Shown: positions 1 to 7,810, counted from the first letter of the stretch. The stretch is 30,675 nt of DNA from an uncultured Desulfovibrio sp. (GCF_949282365.1 NZ_CASDOY010000045.1:1-30675); one strand, 5' to 3'. Notes: generated by a model not told the origin, from the letters alone. Translations and numbers: made by a program.

Positions 1-610
1 TGTAGTCGATATCGCCGGGGGCGATGCCGCGCAGGGCGTGGAGGCTGAGGCACATCATGCCGGTCATGATCACAAAGACGCCGGGCACGCCGTACCAGTA
101 GCCCACAGCGCCGCCCAGCAGGGCGGAAAGGCCGTTGCCCGCGTGGTTCCAGGCTTCGTTGCGGCCCAGCTGGGCGGGCAGATGGGCCTGCCCCACCAGG
201 CCCAGGGTCAGGCCGCTGATGGTCGGGGCCACGGCCGCCGCGCACACGGCCTGCACGATCTGCGCGCCGCCCACCAGCAGGGGCCGCTGGCAGAGGAAGA
301 TCAGGGCCAGCGCGCCCACGATGCCCAGCGAGGCCAGGGCCAGCAGCAGGCGTTTGCGGCGGGTGGCGTCGGCCAGAGCGCCCATGGGCGCGGTGACGGC
401 CATGCCCGCCAGACCGCCGATGGTCATGACGTAGCCGATGCTGTCCGGCGTCCAGCCGTGGCTTTGCAGGAAGATGCCCAGGAAGGGCCCCAGGCCGTCG
501 CGCACGTCGGCCAGGGCGAAGCAGAGCAGGGAAAGACAGGTCAGGGAGCCGGCCTTGCCGGCCAGTTGCGGCGGCAGGGCGCGGGGAGCGAAAAAGGACA
601 GAGCGGACAT
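1..610 (-). CDS. MFS transporter, partial (C-terminus cut by window edge)
   Basis: Reading the minus strand from an ATG at 610 gives an open frame to the left edge, about 203 residues with no stop. It has repeated hydrophobic segments typical of the N-terminal half of a major facilitator superfamily carrier: an early helix with the motif ALADVRDGLGPFLGIFL, then GGLAGMAVTAPMGALADATR followed by RKR, which matches the MFS loop 2-3 signature (G-x3-D-R/K-x-G-R-R/K type). An alanine-rich helix and a GxxGxxxG-type segment follow. A weak GAGG ribosome site lies about 5-8 bases before the ATG. Substrate cannot be told; similar proteins are annotated as generic drug or metabolite exporters. It is divergent from azlC, with 221 bases between them. 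Confidence 0.82.
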   Translation of the reverse strand, partial: MSALSFFAPRALPPQLAGKAGSLTCLSLLCFALADVRDGLGPFLGIFLQSHGWTPDSIGYVMTIGGLAGMAVTAPMGALADATRRKRLLLALASLGIVGALALIFLCQRPLLVGGAQIVQAVCAAAVAPTISGLTLGLVGQAHLPAQLGRNEAWNHAGNGLSALLGGAVGYWYGVPGVFVIMTGMMCLSLHALRGIAPGDIDY

Positions 611-770
611 GCGGGCCTCGGTCAGCGGAGAGTGGGGGAGATCGGCCAGGGATTGTTCCGAAAAACGCGGCCGTTGGCAAGAGGGGCGCGGCTGGCCGCC
701 GGCGGCGAGCCGCATGCCGCGCCCGCCCTGTCCCGCATCCTGTCCGCCGGCGGGACGGCGACGCATGCCC

Positions 771-800
771 TTGCCAAAGGGAGAGGAAAAGGGCTAGGAA
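771..800 (+). promoter_or_regulatory. Possible promoter of the azlCD operon
   Basis: TTGCCA (771-776) and TAGGAA (795-800) are separated by 18 bases and lie 31 bases before the azlC start. The -10 match is only fair, so this is a tentative sigma70-type call. Confidence 0.35.
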
Positions 801-831
801 AACTCTTTCATTTTCAGGAGAGGAGGCTGCT

Positions 832-1545
832 GTGGCATCTCCCTATATGGACGGCGTGCGCCGGGCCCTGCCCATCGTGCTGGGGTACGCGCCGGTGGCG
901 TTCGCCTTTGGTGTGCTGGCCGTCAAGAACGATATCCCGCCCGCCCTGGTGGTGGCCATGTCGGTCTTCCATTTCGCCGGGTCCGGGCAGTTCGTCTGCG
1001 CGAGCCTCTGGGGGGCCGGCGTGGGCGCCGTGTCCGTCATCGTGGCGGTCTTCGTGGTCAATCTGCGCCATCTGCTCATGTCCGCGGCCATGGCCGAGCC
1101 CCTGGCCCCTCTCAGCCGCCTGCAGCGTTTCCTGTTCGGCTGCGAGATGACGGACGAGACCTTCGGCGTGCACATCACGGCCTTCCGGCGCGGCTGGCAG
1201 TTGAGCGCGGCCACGCTCTACACCTGCAACCTCACGGCCCACGCATCCTGGGTGCTGGGCACCGTCGTGGGCGTCTTCTGCGGCGGGCTGGTGCACGACG
1301 TGAAGCCCCTGGGCCTGGATTACGCCCTGACGGCCATGTTCCTGGCCCTGCTGGTGCCGCAGTGCGTCAGCCGCCTGCATGTGCTGGTGGCCGTGGTCAC
1401 GGCCATCCTCTCCCTGTCCCTGAAGTTGGCCGGCATGGGGCAGTGGAACGTGGTGGTGGCCACGGTGCTGGGCGCGAGCCTGGGCGTGGCCTTGCTCTAC
1501 CGCAACAAAAGCGCCCTGCCGGACAGGAAGGAGGAAGAGGCATGA
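832..1545 (+). CDS. azlC: AzlC family branched-chain amino acid exporter, large subunit
   Basis: A 237-residue membrane protein. AzlC with AzlD forms an exporter of branched-chain amino acids or their analogues (AzlCD, YgaZH and BrnFE family). The family signature is visible near the N-terminus: VRRALPIVLGYAPVAFAFGV, then the FHFAGSGQF segment and VNLRHLLMSAAMA, which are well conserved. Several hydrophobic helices follow. The start is GTG at 832, chosen because a strong AGGAGG lies at 821-826 with a 5-base gap; the next in-frame ATG at 847 would leave that site too far away. It overlaps azlD by ATGA, so the two subunits are translationally coupled. The substrate is inferred from family, not from sequence. 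Confidence 0.93.
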   Translation: MASPYMDGVRRALPIVLGYAPVAFAFGVLAVKNDIPPALVVAMSVFHFAGSGQFVCASLWGAGVGAVSVIVAVFVVNLRHLLMSAAMAEPLAPLSRLQRFLFGCEMTDETFGVHITAFRRGWQLSAATLYTCNLTAHASWVLGTVVGVFCGGLVHDVKPLGLDYALTAMFLALLVPQCVSRLHVLVAVVTAILSLSLKLAGMGQWNVVVATVLGASLGVALLYRNKSALPDRKEEEA

Positions 1546-1883
1546 GCTGGCTGCAGCAAAATGCGGAATTGCTCTTCTGTCTGGTCGGGTGCATGCTGGT
1601 GACGGTGATCCCGCGCGTGGGACCGGTCATGTTCCTGCGTGCCGAAAGCCTGCCCGACCTGCTGCGCCACTGGCTCTCCTTCGTGCCCGTGGCGGTCATG
1701 GCGGCCCTGCTGGGCCCGGACGTCTTCATCTACCAGGGCGAGTTCATGCTCTCGTGGCGCAATCTCTTCCTGATGACGGCCATCCCGGCCCTGCTGGTGG
1801 CCTGGTGGAGCAAGAGCTTTTTCGGCACCATCGCCTTTTGCATGGGCTTCGTGGCCCTGATGCGCTATCTGGGGTGGTACTGA
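1542..1883 (+). CDS. azlD: AzlD family branched-chain amino acid exporter, small subunit
   Basis: A 113-residue protein with four hydrophobic segments. It carries the AzlD-type motif CMLVTVIPRVGPVMFLRA near residues 17-34, followed by LSFVPVAVMAALLGPDV, both typical of the small partner of AzlC. Its ATG (1542) overlaps the azlC stop, and an AGGAAGGAGG-like ribosome site lies inside the azlC end. Its own TGA (1881-1883) overlaps the ATG of the next gene. Length and order are as expected for an AzlCD pair. Family identity is firm; the exported amino acid is unknown here. Confidence 0.92.
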   Translation: MSWLQQNAELLFCLVGCMLVTVIPRVGPVMFLRAESLPDLLRHWLSFVPVAVMAALLGPDVFIYQGEFMLSWRNLFLMTAIPALLVAWWSKSFFGTIAFCMGFVALMRYLGWY

Positions 1884-2308
1884 TGGCCCGCGCAGCACGG
1901 CCGCACTGCCCCTTCCATCTGCGGGAGGCCCATCTGCCCCCGGCCCTGCGCAAACCGCGCAAGCCCGGGCCGCCCCTGCCGCCCCCGGCCCGCAGCGCCC
2001 GCCTGCTGGTGCGCCTGGCCCCGGAGGATACGGCCCTGTTCCGCTTTTTGCTGGAAGGCTACGACAACACGGCCTATTTCACCGTGCTGGAACCGCGCGC
2101 GGCCCTGCTCAAGCTGGTCTTCTCGCCCCACCGGGAAGAAGCCCTGCGCCGGGCCCTGGCCGAGATGGCCGAAAGCCTGTCCTTCACGGTGGAGGACTGG
2201 CCCACGGACAGGGGCCGGGACCGTTCCCCGGACAGCACCCCGGACGATGCCGCAAGCCATCTTCCGGGCGGGGCCCCAGACAGTGCTCCGTCCGCAGCGC
2301 GCCCGTGA
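1883..2308 (+). CDS. DUF4911-like protein coupled to AzlCD
   Basis: A 141-residue soluble protein starting at an ATG that overlaps the azlD stop. After a basic, proline-rich N-terminus (residues 1-40), a core of about 70 residues reads as LLVRLAPEDTALFRFLLEGY, then a hydrophobic strand and the patch FSPHREEALRRALAEMAESL. This resembles DUF4911, a small domain of unknown function found in Desulfovibrio and Clostridia-type genomes. The last 30 residues are low complexity and rich in D, P, A and S. No catalytic motif or membrane segment is visible. Overlap with azlD suggests co-translation, but no function can be assigned. The family call is from memory of its pattern. Confidence 0.72.
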   Translation: MARAARPHCPFHLREAHLPPALRKPRKPGPPLPPPARSARLLVRLAPEDTALFRFLLEGYDNTAYFTVLEPRAALLKLVFSPHREEALRRALAEMAESLSFTVEDWPTDRGRDRSPDSTPDDAASHLPGGAPDSAPSAARP

Positions 2309-2337
2309 CGCGCGTACCGCCGTCACGGACGTTTTTT
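2303..2337 (+). terminator. Rho-independent terminator of azlC-azlD-DUF4911 operon
   Basis: CCGTGACG (2303-2310) pairs perfectly with CGTCACGG (2321-2328) across a 10-base loop, and T6 starts at 2332. The left arm contains the TGA stop of the preceding gene. It separates this operon from the next one. Confidence 0.72.
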
Positions 2338-2617
2338 GCTCCCCATCCTCATGGCCCTGCCGGGAAGGGGAGGTCAGCCAAGGCAGGGCGGGAGCGTGGT
2401 GCTGATGCGACAGGAAGGCCCCTGGAGCGATGACGGACAGCCCGGGAAGCGGGACGCCGACGGCGCGCCCGCGGCTGCGGACGGCCACGGCGGCCTGAGC
2501 GCTGCCGTGCCGGTTGTCCGGCCCCATGCCCGGCCCCATGATCAGTTCGATGACGTGGCCGGCCCCCTGTCCGGCGCTCCGTGCGCTGCCCGGCCCGATG
2601 GCCGTCAGGCCGCCTGC
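2338..2617. other. Intergenic stretch before the CstA-coupled gene
   Basis: No convincing gene. It includes an 8-bp inverted repeat, GCCCTGCC (2354-2361) with GGCAGGGC (2382-2389) around a 20-base loop, in the presumed leader of the next operon. The frame of the downstream gene stays open through it, but the amino acids there look like untranslated GC-rich sequence, so I do not extend the gene. Confidence 0.4.
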
Positions 2618-3169
2618 ATGGCGGCCCCTCTGGACGCCCTGCTGTCCGCCCTGAGCGCCGCCGGCTTCGATGTGGAGCGCCGGGACGGCCCCGGCAGCCT
2701 GCGCGCCCTCTGCGCCTTCCACCGCCGTGACGAAGCCTATGTGCTGCACCGCAAGGCCACGCTCTGGGCCGCGGAGACGCACGAATACCTGCAGGTCCAT
2801 GACCTGCCCCTGCTGGACTTGGCCGCCTGGGAGCGCATCCGCGACGGGGCCCTGGCCTGGGGCCGGGAACAGGTGCGGCCCCATGACGAGCACATGGCCT
2901 CCTATGTGAGCGTCAGCATCCTCTGCCGGGCATGGCGGCAGGACGCGGCCGACGCCGTGGCGCGCTGCCGTGTCTGCAAAAGTTTCTGGTGGGGCCTGCG
3001 CGGCTGGATGCGCCTGCGCGTGCTGGCCCTTGTCCTCCCCGCCGCGCCGCGGCGCGACACCGACACCGCCGATGCCGCCTGCGCCTGCAACAAGGCAGCC
3101 CGGGCCACCCTGCTGCCCCTGGTGCGCGGGGCGTTCCCATCCCTTTTTTCCCGTGAGCGTGCATCATGA
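2618..3169 (+). CDS. Conserved protein of unknown function, coupled to cstA
   Basis: About 183 residues if started at ATG 2618, where family-like sequence begins (MAAPLDALLSALSAAGFDV); the ribosome site there is weak, so the start is uncertain. The core has a distinctive pattern: FHRRDEAYVLHRKATLWAAE, THEYL, then VRPHDEHMASYVSVSILC, and SFWWGLRGWMRLRVLALVL. I recall a similar pattern (K-x-LWAAE-x-EY, V-x-PH-x-EHM-x-SY, GW-M-x-LR) in uncharacterised clostridial proteins, possibly DUF8052; that name is uncertain. Six cysteines lie in the C-terminal half, including C-x2-C and C-x-C pairs. No signal peptide is seen. The TGA overlaps the cstA ATG (ATGA), so it is probably co-translated with the transporter. 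Confidence 0.68.
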   Translation: MAAPLDALLSALSAAGFDVERRDGPGSLRALCAFHRRDEAYVLHRKATLWAAETHEYLQVHDLPLLDLAAWERIRDGALAWGREQVRPHDEHMASYVSVSILCRAWRQDAADAVARCRVCKSFWWGLRGWMRLRVLALVLPAAPRRDTDTADAACACNKAARATLLPLVRGAFPSLFSRERAS

Positions 3170-4875
3170 ATTCCCTGTATCTGCTCCTCGGCGGCCTGGT
3201 CCTGCTGGGACTGGGCTATTTCGTCTACGGCGCATGGCTGGAAAAAGTCTGGGGCGTGGACCCCTCCCGTCCCACGCCGGCCCATCAGTTCCGCGACGGC
3301 GTGGACTACATGCCTTCCAAAGCGCCGGTGGTGCTGGGGCACCATTTTTCCTCCATCGCCGGGGCCGGGCCCATCAACGGCCCCATCCAGGCCGCCATTT
3401 TCGGCTGGCTGCCCTGTTTCCTCTGGATCGTCGTCGGCGGCATCTTCTTCGGCGGCGTGCATGACTTCGGGGCCCTGTTCGCCTCCCTGCGCAACAAGGG
3501 CCGCTCCATCGGCGAGGTCATCGCGGGCAGCATCGGCCTGCGCGCCAAGCGCCTGTTCGTCATCTTTTCCTTCCTGACCCTGGTGCTGGTGGTGGGCGCG
3601 TTCGCCTCCATCGTGGCGGGCACCTTCAACGGCTTCATGACGGACGCCTCGGGCGCGCTGGTCCACAACCAGGTCAACGGTTCCACGGCCACCATCTCCC
3701 TGCTGTTCATCGTGCTGGCCGTGATCTTCGGCCTGCTGGTCTACCGCTGCGAGATGCCGCTGGGCAAGGCCACCCTGCTGGGCCTGGCGGGCATCGTGGG
3801 CGTCATCGCCCTGGGCCTGCGCTTTCCCGTCTATGCGGGCTACGACACCTGGATGTGGCTGCTGGGCCTCTATATCCTGCTGGCCTCGGTGACGCCGGTC
3901 TGGATACTGCTCCAGCCCCGCGACTACCTGAGCTCCTTCCTGCTTTACGCCATGATGCTGGCCGCCGTGGTGGGCATCGCGGCCGCCCATCCCGTCATCG
4001 AGCTGCCCGCCTTCACCGGCTTTGAAGTCAACGGTCAGTACCTGTTCCCGGCCCTGTTCGTGACCGTGGCCTGCGGCGCCATCTCGGGCTTCCACTCGCT
4101 GGTGGCCTCGGGCACCACCTCCAAGCAGCTGAGCAGCGAAGGCGACGCCCGCCTGGTGGGCTTCGGCTCCATGCTCATCGAAAGCGCCCTGGGCATCGCC
4201 TCGCTCATCGCCGTGGGCTATATCTTCACCCGGAACGGCAACGCCTTCACCAGCCAGACGCCCACCCAGGTGCTGGCCGACGGCCTGTCGCAGATGCTGG
4301 CCTGCGTGGGCCTGGGCAGCGGGAGCGCCCGCGGCGTCACCTACGGCCTCATCATCCTGGCCGTGTCCACCTTCTGCCTGACCTCGCTGGATACGGCCAC
4401 CCGCCTGGGCCGCTATATGTTCCAGGAACTGTGGCTGGCCCCGGGCCAGAGCGTGAAGGACGTGCGCGGCTGGCGCGCGGTGCTGGTCAACAAATATGTG
4501 GCCACCCTGGTGACCGTGGCCCTGGGCATGAGCCTGGGCTTCGGCGGCTATGCCAAGATCTGGCCCCTGTTCGGCGCGGCCAACCAGCTGCTGGCCGCCC
4601 TGGCCCTGCTGGCCGTGGCCTGCTGGCTGCAGAACCTGGCGCGCCGCAACGGCATGTTCCTCGTGCCCATGTTCTTCATGCTGCTGGTGACGCTCTCGGC
4701 CCTGGTGCTGGGCATCGTGGCCCAGGGCAGGGCCCTGCTGGCCGGTACGGGCGGCGCTGTGGCCGCCCTGCAACTGGTCATCGCCGTGCTGCTGCTGGTG
4801 CTGTCGCTGGTGCTGGTGCGGGAAGGCTGGCAGGCCCTGCGCCGCAAGGGATGCCCTGCGGCGGAAAAGGCCTAG
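3166..4875 (+). CDS. cstA: CstA family carbon starvation / pyruvate or peptide transporter
   Basis: A 569-residue multi-spanning membrane protein. The family hallmark appears at the N-terminus: Y-G-x-W-L-E, then DGVDYMPSKAPVVLGHHFSS and IAGAGPINGPIQAAIFGWLP, followed by GGVHDFGALFASLRNKGRSI. Later segments include the conserved FHSLVASGTTSKQL (about residues 307-320), LDTATRLGRYMFQEL and LFGAANQLLAALALL. CstA members import peptides or, in some bacteria (CstA/YjiY, BtsT), pyruvate; either fits an organism with PFOR. It is at the short end for the family, lacking the C-terminal extension of the E. coli 700-residue forms. The upstream gene overlaps it by four bases. No YbdD/YjiX-type small partner follows; a terminator lies 77 bases downstream. 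Confidence 0.95.
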   Translation: MNSLYLLLGGLVLLGLGYFVYGAWLEKVWGVDPSRPTPAHQFRDGVDYMPSKAPVVLGHHFSSIAGAGPINGPIQAAIFGWLPCFLWIVVGGIFFGGVHDFGALFASLRNKGRSIGEVIAGSIGLRAKRLFVIFSFLTLVLVVGAFASIVAGTFNGFMTDASGALVHNQVNGSTATISLLFIVLAVIFGLLVYRCEMPLGKATLLGLAGIVGVIALGLRFPVYAGYDTWMWLLGLYILLASVTPVWILLQPRDYLSSFLLYAMMLAAVVGIAAAHPVIELPAFTGFEVNGQYLFPALFVTVACGAISGFHSLVASGTTSKQLSSEGDARLVGFGSMLIESALGIASLIAVGYIFTRNGNAFTSQTPTQVLADGLSQMLACVGLGSGSARGVTYGLIILAVSTFCLTSLDTATRLGRYMFQELWLAPGQSVKDVRGWRAVLVNKYVATLVTVALGMSLGFGGYAKIWPLFGAANQLLAALALLAVACWLQNLARRNGMFLVPMFFMLLVTLSALVLGIVAQGRALLAGTGGAVAALQLVIAVLLLVLSLVLVREGWQALRRKGCPAAEKA

Positions 4876-4952
4876 ACGGGTCTTTCCCCTGAACAGACTG
4901 GTGGGGAGGAGCCGCCCGTGATGGGAAGGGCTCCTGCCTGTCGGCGTACGAT

Positions 4953-4982
4953 AAAAAAGGCGGATCCAGGGATCCGCCTTTT
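4953..4982. terminator. Bidirectional terminator between cstA and nitroreductase gene
   Basis: GGCGGATC (4959-4966) pairs with GATCCGCC (4971-4978) around a 4-base loop. It is preceded by A6 and followed by T4, so it can end transcripts from both converging genes. Confidence 0.88.
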
Positions 4983-5124
4983 CGCGTCCCGATGTCTGCT
5001 GGTTGTGCCGGGATGTTCCGTGGGATGCCGGCCGGGGCCGGGAGGGGCTTCGGACCTGTCCGCCGGCATGGCGCAGGGGCCATACTGAAGATGCCCCGCT
5101 CCGGCGGCCTGGCGTCCCGGGGAG

Positions 5125-5682
5125 CTAGCTGTTGAAGATGACCGGTTCCTTGCGCTGGGCCTCGGGCAGATGGCCCTTGGCATAGCCCAGGCTCAGGGCG
5201 CTGACGAACTGGCAGCTGTCCGGCACCTTGTAGCGGGCCTTGATCTCCGGCCGGTTCATGAAGTCCTGGGCGAAGCCGATCCAGCAGGAGCCGATGCCCC
5301 TGGCGTGGGCGGCCAGCATGATGTTGGCCGTGCAGAGGGTGCCGTCATAGACGTACCAGTGCGAGGCCGTGTCCCCGTAGACGCAGACCACGTTGTGGGC
5401 GTCATAGAAGATGTTGTAGTTGGGATTGTCCAGCCATTCGCGGTACTGGGCCAGCCAGGGGAAGTCGTCGAAATGCTCTTTGAGCCAGCCCTTGATCTCG
5501 TCGGAGAGGGCGGCGATCTTTTCCCTGTCCGTGAGGGTCACGAAGCCCCAGGGCTGCATGCCCGAGCCGGTGGCGGCCTTGGTGCCGATGGTCAGCAGCT
5601 CCAGGATCTCTTTCTTGGGGATGGGCCGGTCCTCATAGGAGCGGCAGGAACGACGGGTGAGAATGCATTGCAGGGCATCCAT
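5125..5682 (-). CDS. Nitroreductase family flavoprotein
   Basis: A 185-residue single-domain protein of the FMN-dependent nitroreductase superfamily, using NAD(P)H to reduce nitro compounds, quinones or enones. The start motif is ILTRRSCRSYEDRPIPKKEI, with the R-R-S/R-x-R pattern that binds FMN phosphate. A GSGMQPWGFVTLTD segment (about residues 39-52) is the typical G-x2-x-Q-P-W-x-F-V stretch, and GIGSCWIGF (about 134-142) forms the usual G-x-G-S-C/x-W-I site before the C-terminal helix. The ATG at 5682 follows a GAGG site about 7 bases upstream. The gene stands alone, between a bidirectional terminator and its own promoter. The substrate cannot be told from sequence. Confidence 0.92.
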   Translation of the reverse strand: MDALQCILTRRSCRSYEDRPIPKKEILELLTIGTKAATGSGMQPWGFVTLTDREKIAALSDEIKGWLKEHFDDFPWLAQYREWLDNPNYNIFYDAHNVVCVYGDTASHWYVYDGTLCTANIMLAAHARGIGSCWIGFAQDFMNRPEIKARYKVPDSCQFVSALSLGYAKGHLPEAQRKEPVIFNS

Positions 5683-5700
5683 GATATGACCTCGATCATG
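5680..5700 (-). promoter_or_regulatory. Small inverted repeat over the nitroreductase start
   Basis: CATGAT (5680-5685) and ATCATG (5695-5700) are inverted copies that span the start codon and ribosome site. They could form a weak RNA hairpin or operator, but six-base arms may be chance. Confidence 0.25.
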
Positions 5701-5743
5701 TCTTGAAGATGGAACATGTCCCGTGGCGGCACGGGTACAGGCC

Positions 5744-5772
5744 AGTATAGAGGATACCGGCGCAAAGGTCGA
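5744..5772 (-). promoter_or_regulatory. Sigma70-type promoter of the nitroreductase gene
   Basis: On the minus strand, TCGACC (5772-5767) and TATACT (5749-5744) are separated by exactly 17 bases. The -10 is one base from consensus. It lies about 60 bases before the start codon. Confidence 0.6.
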
Positions 5773-5982
5773 GCCGGGGCACGGGCGCGTCCTTCCGGCT
5801 GGACATCGGGGCGCACTTCCCGTAGTCAGCGCGGGAGAGGCGCTGCCTGCGGGGCGGCCCGCGACGGTCCTGTTCCCCGGCTCGCGGGGCGGCAGGCGCT
5901 CCCGGCCGGAGGTGCGATGGCGGCATCTGCCGGAAGGGCTGCGGGGATGCGCGGCGCCGGAACATGTTTTACTGGAGGCTAC

Positions 5983-6456
5983 ATGCAACGGATCCTTTGG
6001 GCCCTGACCATCCTGCTCCTGACCGCCGCGAACTGCGCGGCCGGGCAGCATGCCCTCCGCGTGACCCGGGTGGCTGATGACCTGTATGCCGCGTGGGCGT
6101 GGGATGTGCTCATCAGGACGAAATTCTGTTTCGAACAGGCCGCCGGAGCCCGGGCCGTCCTGACTTCGGACAGGAATGGGCTCCTTTTCCCGGACAGCGG
6201 CCGGCGCTGCGCCGTGGAGGACGTCTATGTTCGGAAGCTGCTGCGGCGGGGACGCCATGAGCTTGTCGTCACCCGGGAAGAGGAGGGCCTTTACCGGATC
6301 GGGGACACGAAGGTCGTGATCTTCACGGCCGCCTGCCGCGCATTGGCCGTACAGGACGCGGCGGTGCTGGAACTGCCTGACGGGATCTCCGGCACGCTGC
6401 GCCTGCACGATGACACATGCCGGGTGGAAGGCGTCTTCGAGGCGGTCCCGTACTGA
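5983..6456 (+). CDS. Small secreted protein of unknown function
   Basis: 157 residues. The ATG at 5983 has GGAGG 4-8 bases upstream. The first 20 residues form a clear Sec signal peptide (MQRILWALTILLLTAANCAA), with likely signal peptidase I cleavage after CAA, before G21. C18 is preceded by N, so it is a poor lipobox and a lipoprotein is unlikely. The mature part has four cysteines (in KFCFE, RRCAV, AACRA and DTCRV), which may form two disulfides in the periplasm. It looks mostly beta-rich with alternating charged and hydrophobic residues. I do not recognise a family. It stands alone between a divergent nitroreductase and a convergent tRNA gene, so context gives no job. Confidence 0.7.
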   Translation: MQRILWALTILLLTAANCAAGQHALRVTRVADDLYAAWAWDVLIRTKFCFEQAAGARAVLTSDRNGLLFPDSGRRCAVEDVYVRKLLRRGRHELVVTREEEGLYRIGDTKVVIFTAACRALAVQDAAVLELPDGISGTLRLHDDTCRVEGVFEAVPY

Positions 6457-6594
6457 GGCATGACGGGCTGCCTGCTGCGTCCGTTCTCCGGTCCCGTGGG
6501 CCGGACGGCACGCCAGGGAGCCTGCGGGACGGCGATATCCCTGCCCGGCACCGGGCGGCACGGGGCACGGCGGCGGACGTACGGAGGCGCACGC

Positions 6595-6634
6595 AAAAAA
6601 AAGGCCGCCGCGGAACTCCTCTGCGGCGGCCTTT
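6595..6634 (-). terminator. Terminator of tRNA-Leu(UAA), probably bidirectional
   Basis: GGCCGCCGC (6603-6611) pairs with GCGGCGGCC (6623-6631) around an 11-base loop. The A8 run on its left is a T8 tract for the minus-strand tRNA transcript. Three T's on the right may help end the plus-strand secreted-protein transcript. Confidence 0.85.
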
Positions 6635-6641
6635 CATGCTC

Positions 6642-6726
6642 TGGTACCCGGAGCCGGGCTTGAACCGGCACGGCATAGGCCGAGGGATTTTAAGTCCCTT
6701 GTGTCTACCAATTCCACCATCCGGGC
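6642..6726 (-). tRNA. tRNA-Leu (anticodon UAA)
   Basis: The minus strand gives an 85-nt class II tRNA. The acceptor arm GCCCGGA pairs with TCCGGGT, with a G-U at the first pair, and CCA is encoded. The D arm contains GGTGGAATTGGTAGAC, and the anticodon loop CTTAAAA between GGGA and TCCC shows anticodon TAA. A short variable arm follows, then a T arm with GGTTCAAGCC. It reads UUA and UUG leucine codons, which are rare in these GC-rich genes. It has its own promoter and terminator. Confidence 0.97.
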
Positions 6727-6735
6727 GTGGGCTCT

Positions 6736-6764
6736 TTTGTAGCTGGCCGCTCCTGCGGCGTCAA
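6736..6764 (-). promoter_or_regulatory. Promoter of tRNA-Leu(UAA)
   Basis: TTGACG (6764-6759) and TACAAA (6741-6736) on the minus strand, 17 bases apart, with the -10 ending 9 bases before the mature tRNA 5' end. A strong stable-RNA promoter. Confidence 0.85.
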
Positions 6765-7286
6765 GGGGCGGGCACCGGCGGGCCGGGCGTTGCCAGACGG
6801 GCGGCAAGCCGCTACACTGCCCAAGGCTCCGCCGTCGCAAGGAGGCCCGGAAAGGATGTGCGTTTTCGTGCAGCGCTGCTTTGTCCGGGCCATGCCGCAG
6901 GGCCTCCGCCCTCGCCGTGGCGGAAGACAGGGAAGCTCATCGGGACACGCGCGAAGACCGTCACGGACGGTCAGACAACCATGAGCGGAGGTCCCTGGCG
7001 CGTCCGTCCGTGTGCGGCTGTGCGGGACAAGGCGGGCGGGAAGACCCCACCACTACCGAACGAACGTCCGTGGGGGATATCCGGCTCGAGGCAGCCCGCT
7101 TTGCAGATGCCGGGACCATGCGTCCGCCCGTGCGTGCCTTGTGGCCCCGTGGCGCTCCGGTATCGTCGCTCGCCGCGTCCGCTCGCGGACGGCTTTCGTG
7201 GCCGGGGCCCCGGCATCTGTGGGACATCGTCTTGCGGCGGGCGGCCCTGGGGATGGAGGCCTTTGTGCCCCTGGACCGCGGAGCCG
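6765..7286. other. Intergenic stretch upstream of pgpA
   Basis: About 520 GC-rich bases with no convincing gene. The only local structure I note is GACCGTC (6956-6962) and GACGGTC (6966-6972), an inverted repeat around ACG, which could be an operator or chance. I saw no clear promoter for pgpA here. Confidence 0.35.
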
Positions 7287-7298
7287 TGGAGGAGAGAT

Positions 7299-7775
7299 AT
7301 GTCATTCTGGAATACCTGCATCCTGGCCTATTGCCGTCTGGGCATCGCCGGGCTGTCGCCCAGGGCGCCCGGCACGGCCGGCTCGGCGCTGGCCGCCCTG
7401 CTGGCGCCCCTGATCTTCCTGCCCCTGCCGCTCTGGGCGCGGCTGCTCTTCCTGGCCGTGATCTTCGTGACCGGCGGTCTGGCCGCCACGCGGGCCGAAG
7501 TCCTGCTGGGCCGCACCGACCCCGGCGAGGTGGTCATCGACGAACTGGCGGGCGTCTGGATCGCCCTCCTGCCCCTGGGTGCGGGCGACTGGTCCTGGGC
7601 CGGGCTGGTCTGGGCCTTCGCCCTGTTCCGCCTGTTCGACATCTGGAAGCCCTGGCCCGTGCACGCCTCGGAAAACTGGCTGCCCGCGGGCTGGGGCATC
7701 ATGCTGGACGACGTGCTGGCCGGGCTCATGGCCATGATCTGCCTGCTGGCGCTGCGGGCCCTGGGCTGGGTTTAG
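7299..7775 (+). CDS. pgpA: Phosphatidylglycerophosphatase A
   Basis: A 158-residue membrane enzyme that removes the phosphate from phosphatidylglycerophosphate to give phosphatidylglycerol. PgpA signatures are in order: GLSPRAPGTAGSALAALLAP near residues 18-37, DPGEVVIDELAGVWIALLPL (the acidic metal site) near 91-110, FRLFDIWKPWPVHASE, and GWGIMLDDVLAG near the C-terminus. Hydrophobic helices separate them. The ATG at 7299 has GGAGGAGA 5-11 bases before it. The longer frame upstream lacks family similarity. It is monocistronic; a long hairpin repeat begins 36 bases after the stop. Identity is secure from the motifs. Confidence 0.94.
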   Translation: MSFWNTCILAYCRLGIAGLSPRAPGTAGSALAALLAPLIFLPLPLWARLLFLAVIFVTGGLAATRAEVLLGRTDPGEVVIDELAGVWIALLPLGAGDWSWAGLVWAFALFRLFDIWKPWPVHASENWLPAGWGIMLDDVLAGLMAMICLLALRALGWV

Positions 7776-7810
7776 GAAGTTTTTTGCGGGCATGGTCCTT
7801 CGGGTGTTTT

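Noticed and set aside
2902..4773. A 623-codon minus-strand frame opposite cstA
   Set aside because: Rich in H, Q, G and A from the antisense of CTG and GCC codons; cstA on the plus strand is unambiguous.
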